Assembly: GCA_964650405.1 (NCBI GenBank)
Contig: CAZYTO010000067.1
Location: 1-21,334 of the forward strand
Length of the DNA: 21,334 bases
Direction: 5' to 3'
DNA from: CAZYTO01 sp964650405
GTDB lineage: Bacteria > Acidobacteriota > Thermoanaerobaculia > Gp7-AA8
Shown: positions 21,094-21,334 of the stretch, piece by piece
Numbering within the stretch: the first letter of the stretch is position 1
How the letters are laid out: each line of letters begins with the position of its first letter
The notes under the pieces: model-generated
The model's input: the letters and a program-made list of their open reading frames with translations, nothing else
Database searches by the model: none
Told to the model about the DNA's origin: nothing
Translations under genes and position numbers: made by a program

Positions 21094-21334
21094 CTACCTC
21101 TTGTGCTCGACCTTCACCACGGTCTTGATACCGCCCCGCACATAGAAGTCGCCCTCGACGTAGAGGTGCCGCGGATCGAGAGCCTGGATCAGGTCATCGG
21201 CGATGCGGTTGGTGACAGCCTCGTGAAAGGCGCCTTCGTCACGATACGACCAGAGGTAGAGCTTGAGCGACTTCAGCTCCACGCACTTGCGGTCGGGCGT
21301 GTAGCGGATGCGGATGGTGGCGAAGTCGGGCTGG
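21094..21334 (-). CDS. queF: NADPH-dependent 7-cyano-7-deazaguanine reductase, C-terminal part
   Basis: QueF reduces preQ0 to preQ1 with NADPH in the queuosine-tRNA pathway. The window shows only the last 79 residues; the gene continues past the right edge, so the catalytic Cys and Asp are not in view. QPDFATIRIRYTPDRKCVELKSLKLYLWSYRDEG (in pieces) includes the QueF substrate-binding motif E-L-K-S-L-K-L-Y. HEAVTNRIADDLIQALDPR and VEGDFYVRGGIKT are further family signatures. The short form of the family (type I, about 150 aa) is likely. It is convergent with purC. Confidence 0.95.
   Translation of the reverse strand, partial: QPDFATIRIRYTPDRKCVELKSLKLYLWSYRDEGAFHEAVTNRIADDLIQALDPRHLYVEGDFYVRGGIKTVVKVEHKR

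Overview
The window is GC-rich bacterial chromosomal DNA with tightly packed genes on both strands. It holds about 20 genes, no rRNA or tRNA that I can see, no CRISPR array and no transposase. The mix of household genes (recO, rsmE, gltA, purC, queF), DsbD-type envelope redox genes, many lipoproteins and secreted beta-rich proteins of unknown role, and a GAF/PAS/GGDEF/EAL protein suggests a Gram-negative, free-living soil or sediment bacterium. My best guess is Acidobacteriota (Thermoanaerobaculia-like). This is an inference from gene style, not a proven placement.

Layout: (1) 1-1100: a 5'-truncated endonuclease/exonuclease/phosphatase (EEP) fragment on the minus strand, then recO (+). (2) 1100-2620: a long imperfect hairpin between recO and a convergent unknown gene, then a divergent secreted protein. 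(3) 2828-6302 (minus): a glutamine-amidotransferase-like peptidase, a periplasmic thioredoxin and DsbD. The last two are 3 bp apart and form a disulfide-reduction operon. (4) 6361-8624 (+): an M15-type peptidase with a calcium-loop insert, an SUI1/YciH translation factor and a DUF481 outer-membrane protein. (5) 8710-11832 (minus): a large c-di-GMP enzyme, divergent from a small lipoprotein. (6) 12623-14123 (minus): a GT2 glycosyltransferase and a lipoprotein esterase, 4 bp apart, divergent from a LEA2-type lipoprotein. (7) 14280-18052 (+): the LEA2 lipoprotein, rsmE, gltA and a second secreted protein. (8) 18119-19966: a compact ArsR-AHSA1 cassette facing a secreted protein of unknown function. 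(9) 20144 to the end: purC (+) and the C-terminal part of queF (minus).

Two things stand out. First, the ArsR cassette has a GTTCAC-N6-GTGAAC operator at both outer ends. One copy overlaps the arsR -10 box and start codon; the other is a 32-bp palindrome upstream of the convergent secreted-protein gene. This points to one three-gene regulon. Second, many genes end in 'word' repeats that begin within 0-2 nt of the stop codon: 7-8 nt words in tandem, often followed by a complementary tract that could fold back on it. At least three word families are seen (GTTACCC/GATACCC, GGCGAGCGGG plus CTTCGCCC, GGTTGCGGG), plus related extragenic hairpins. They look like a genome-wide class of 3'-end elements whose role I cannot assign from this window.
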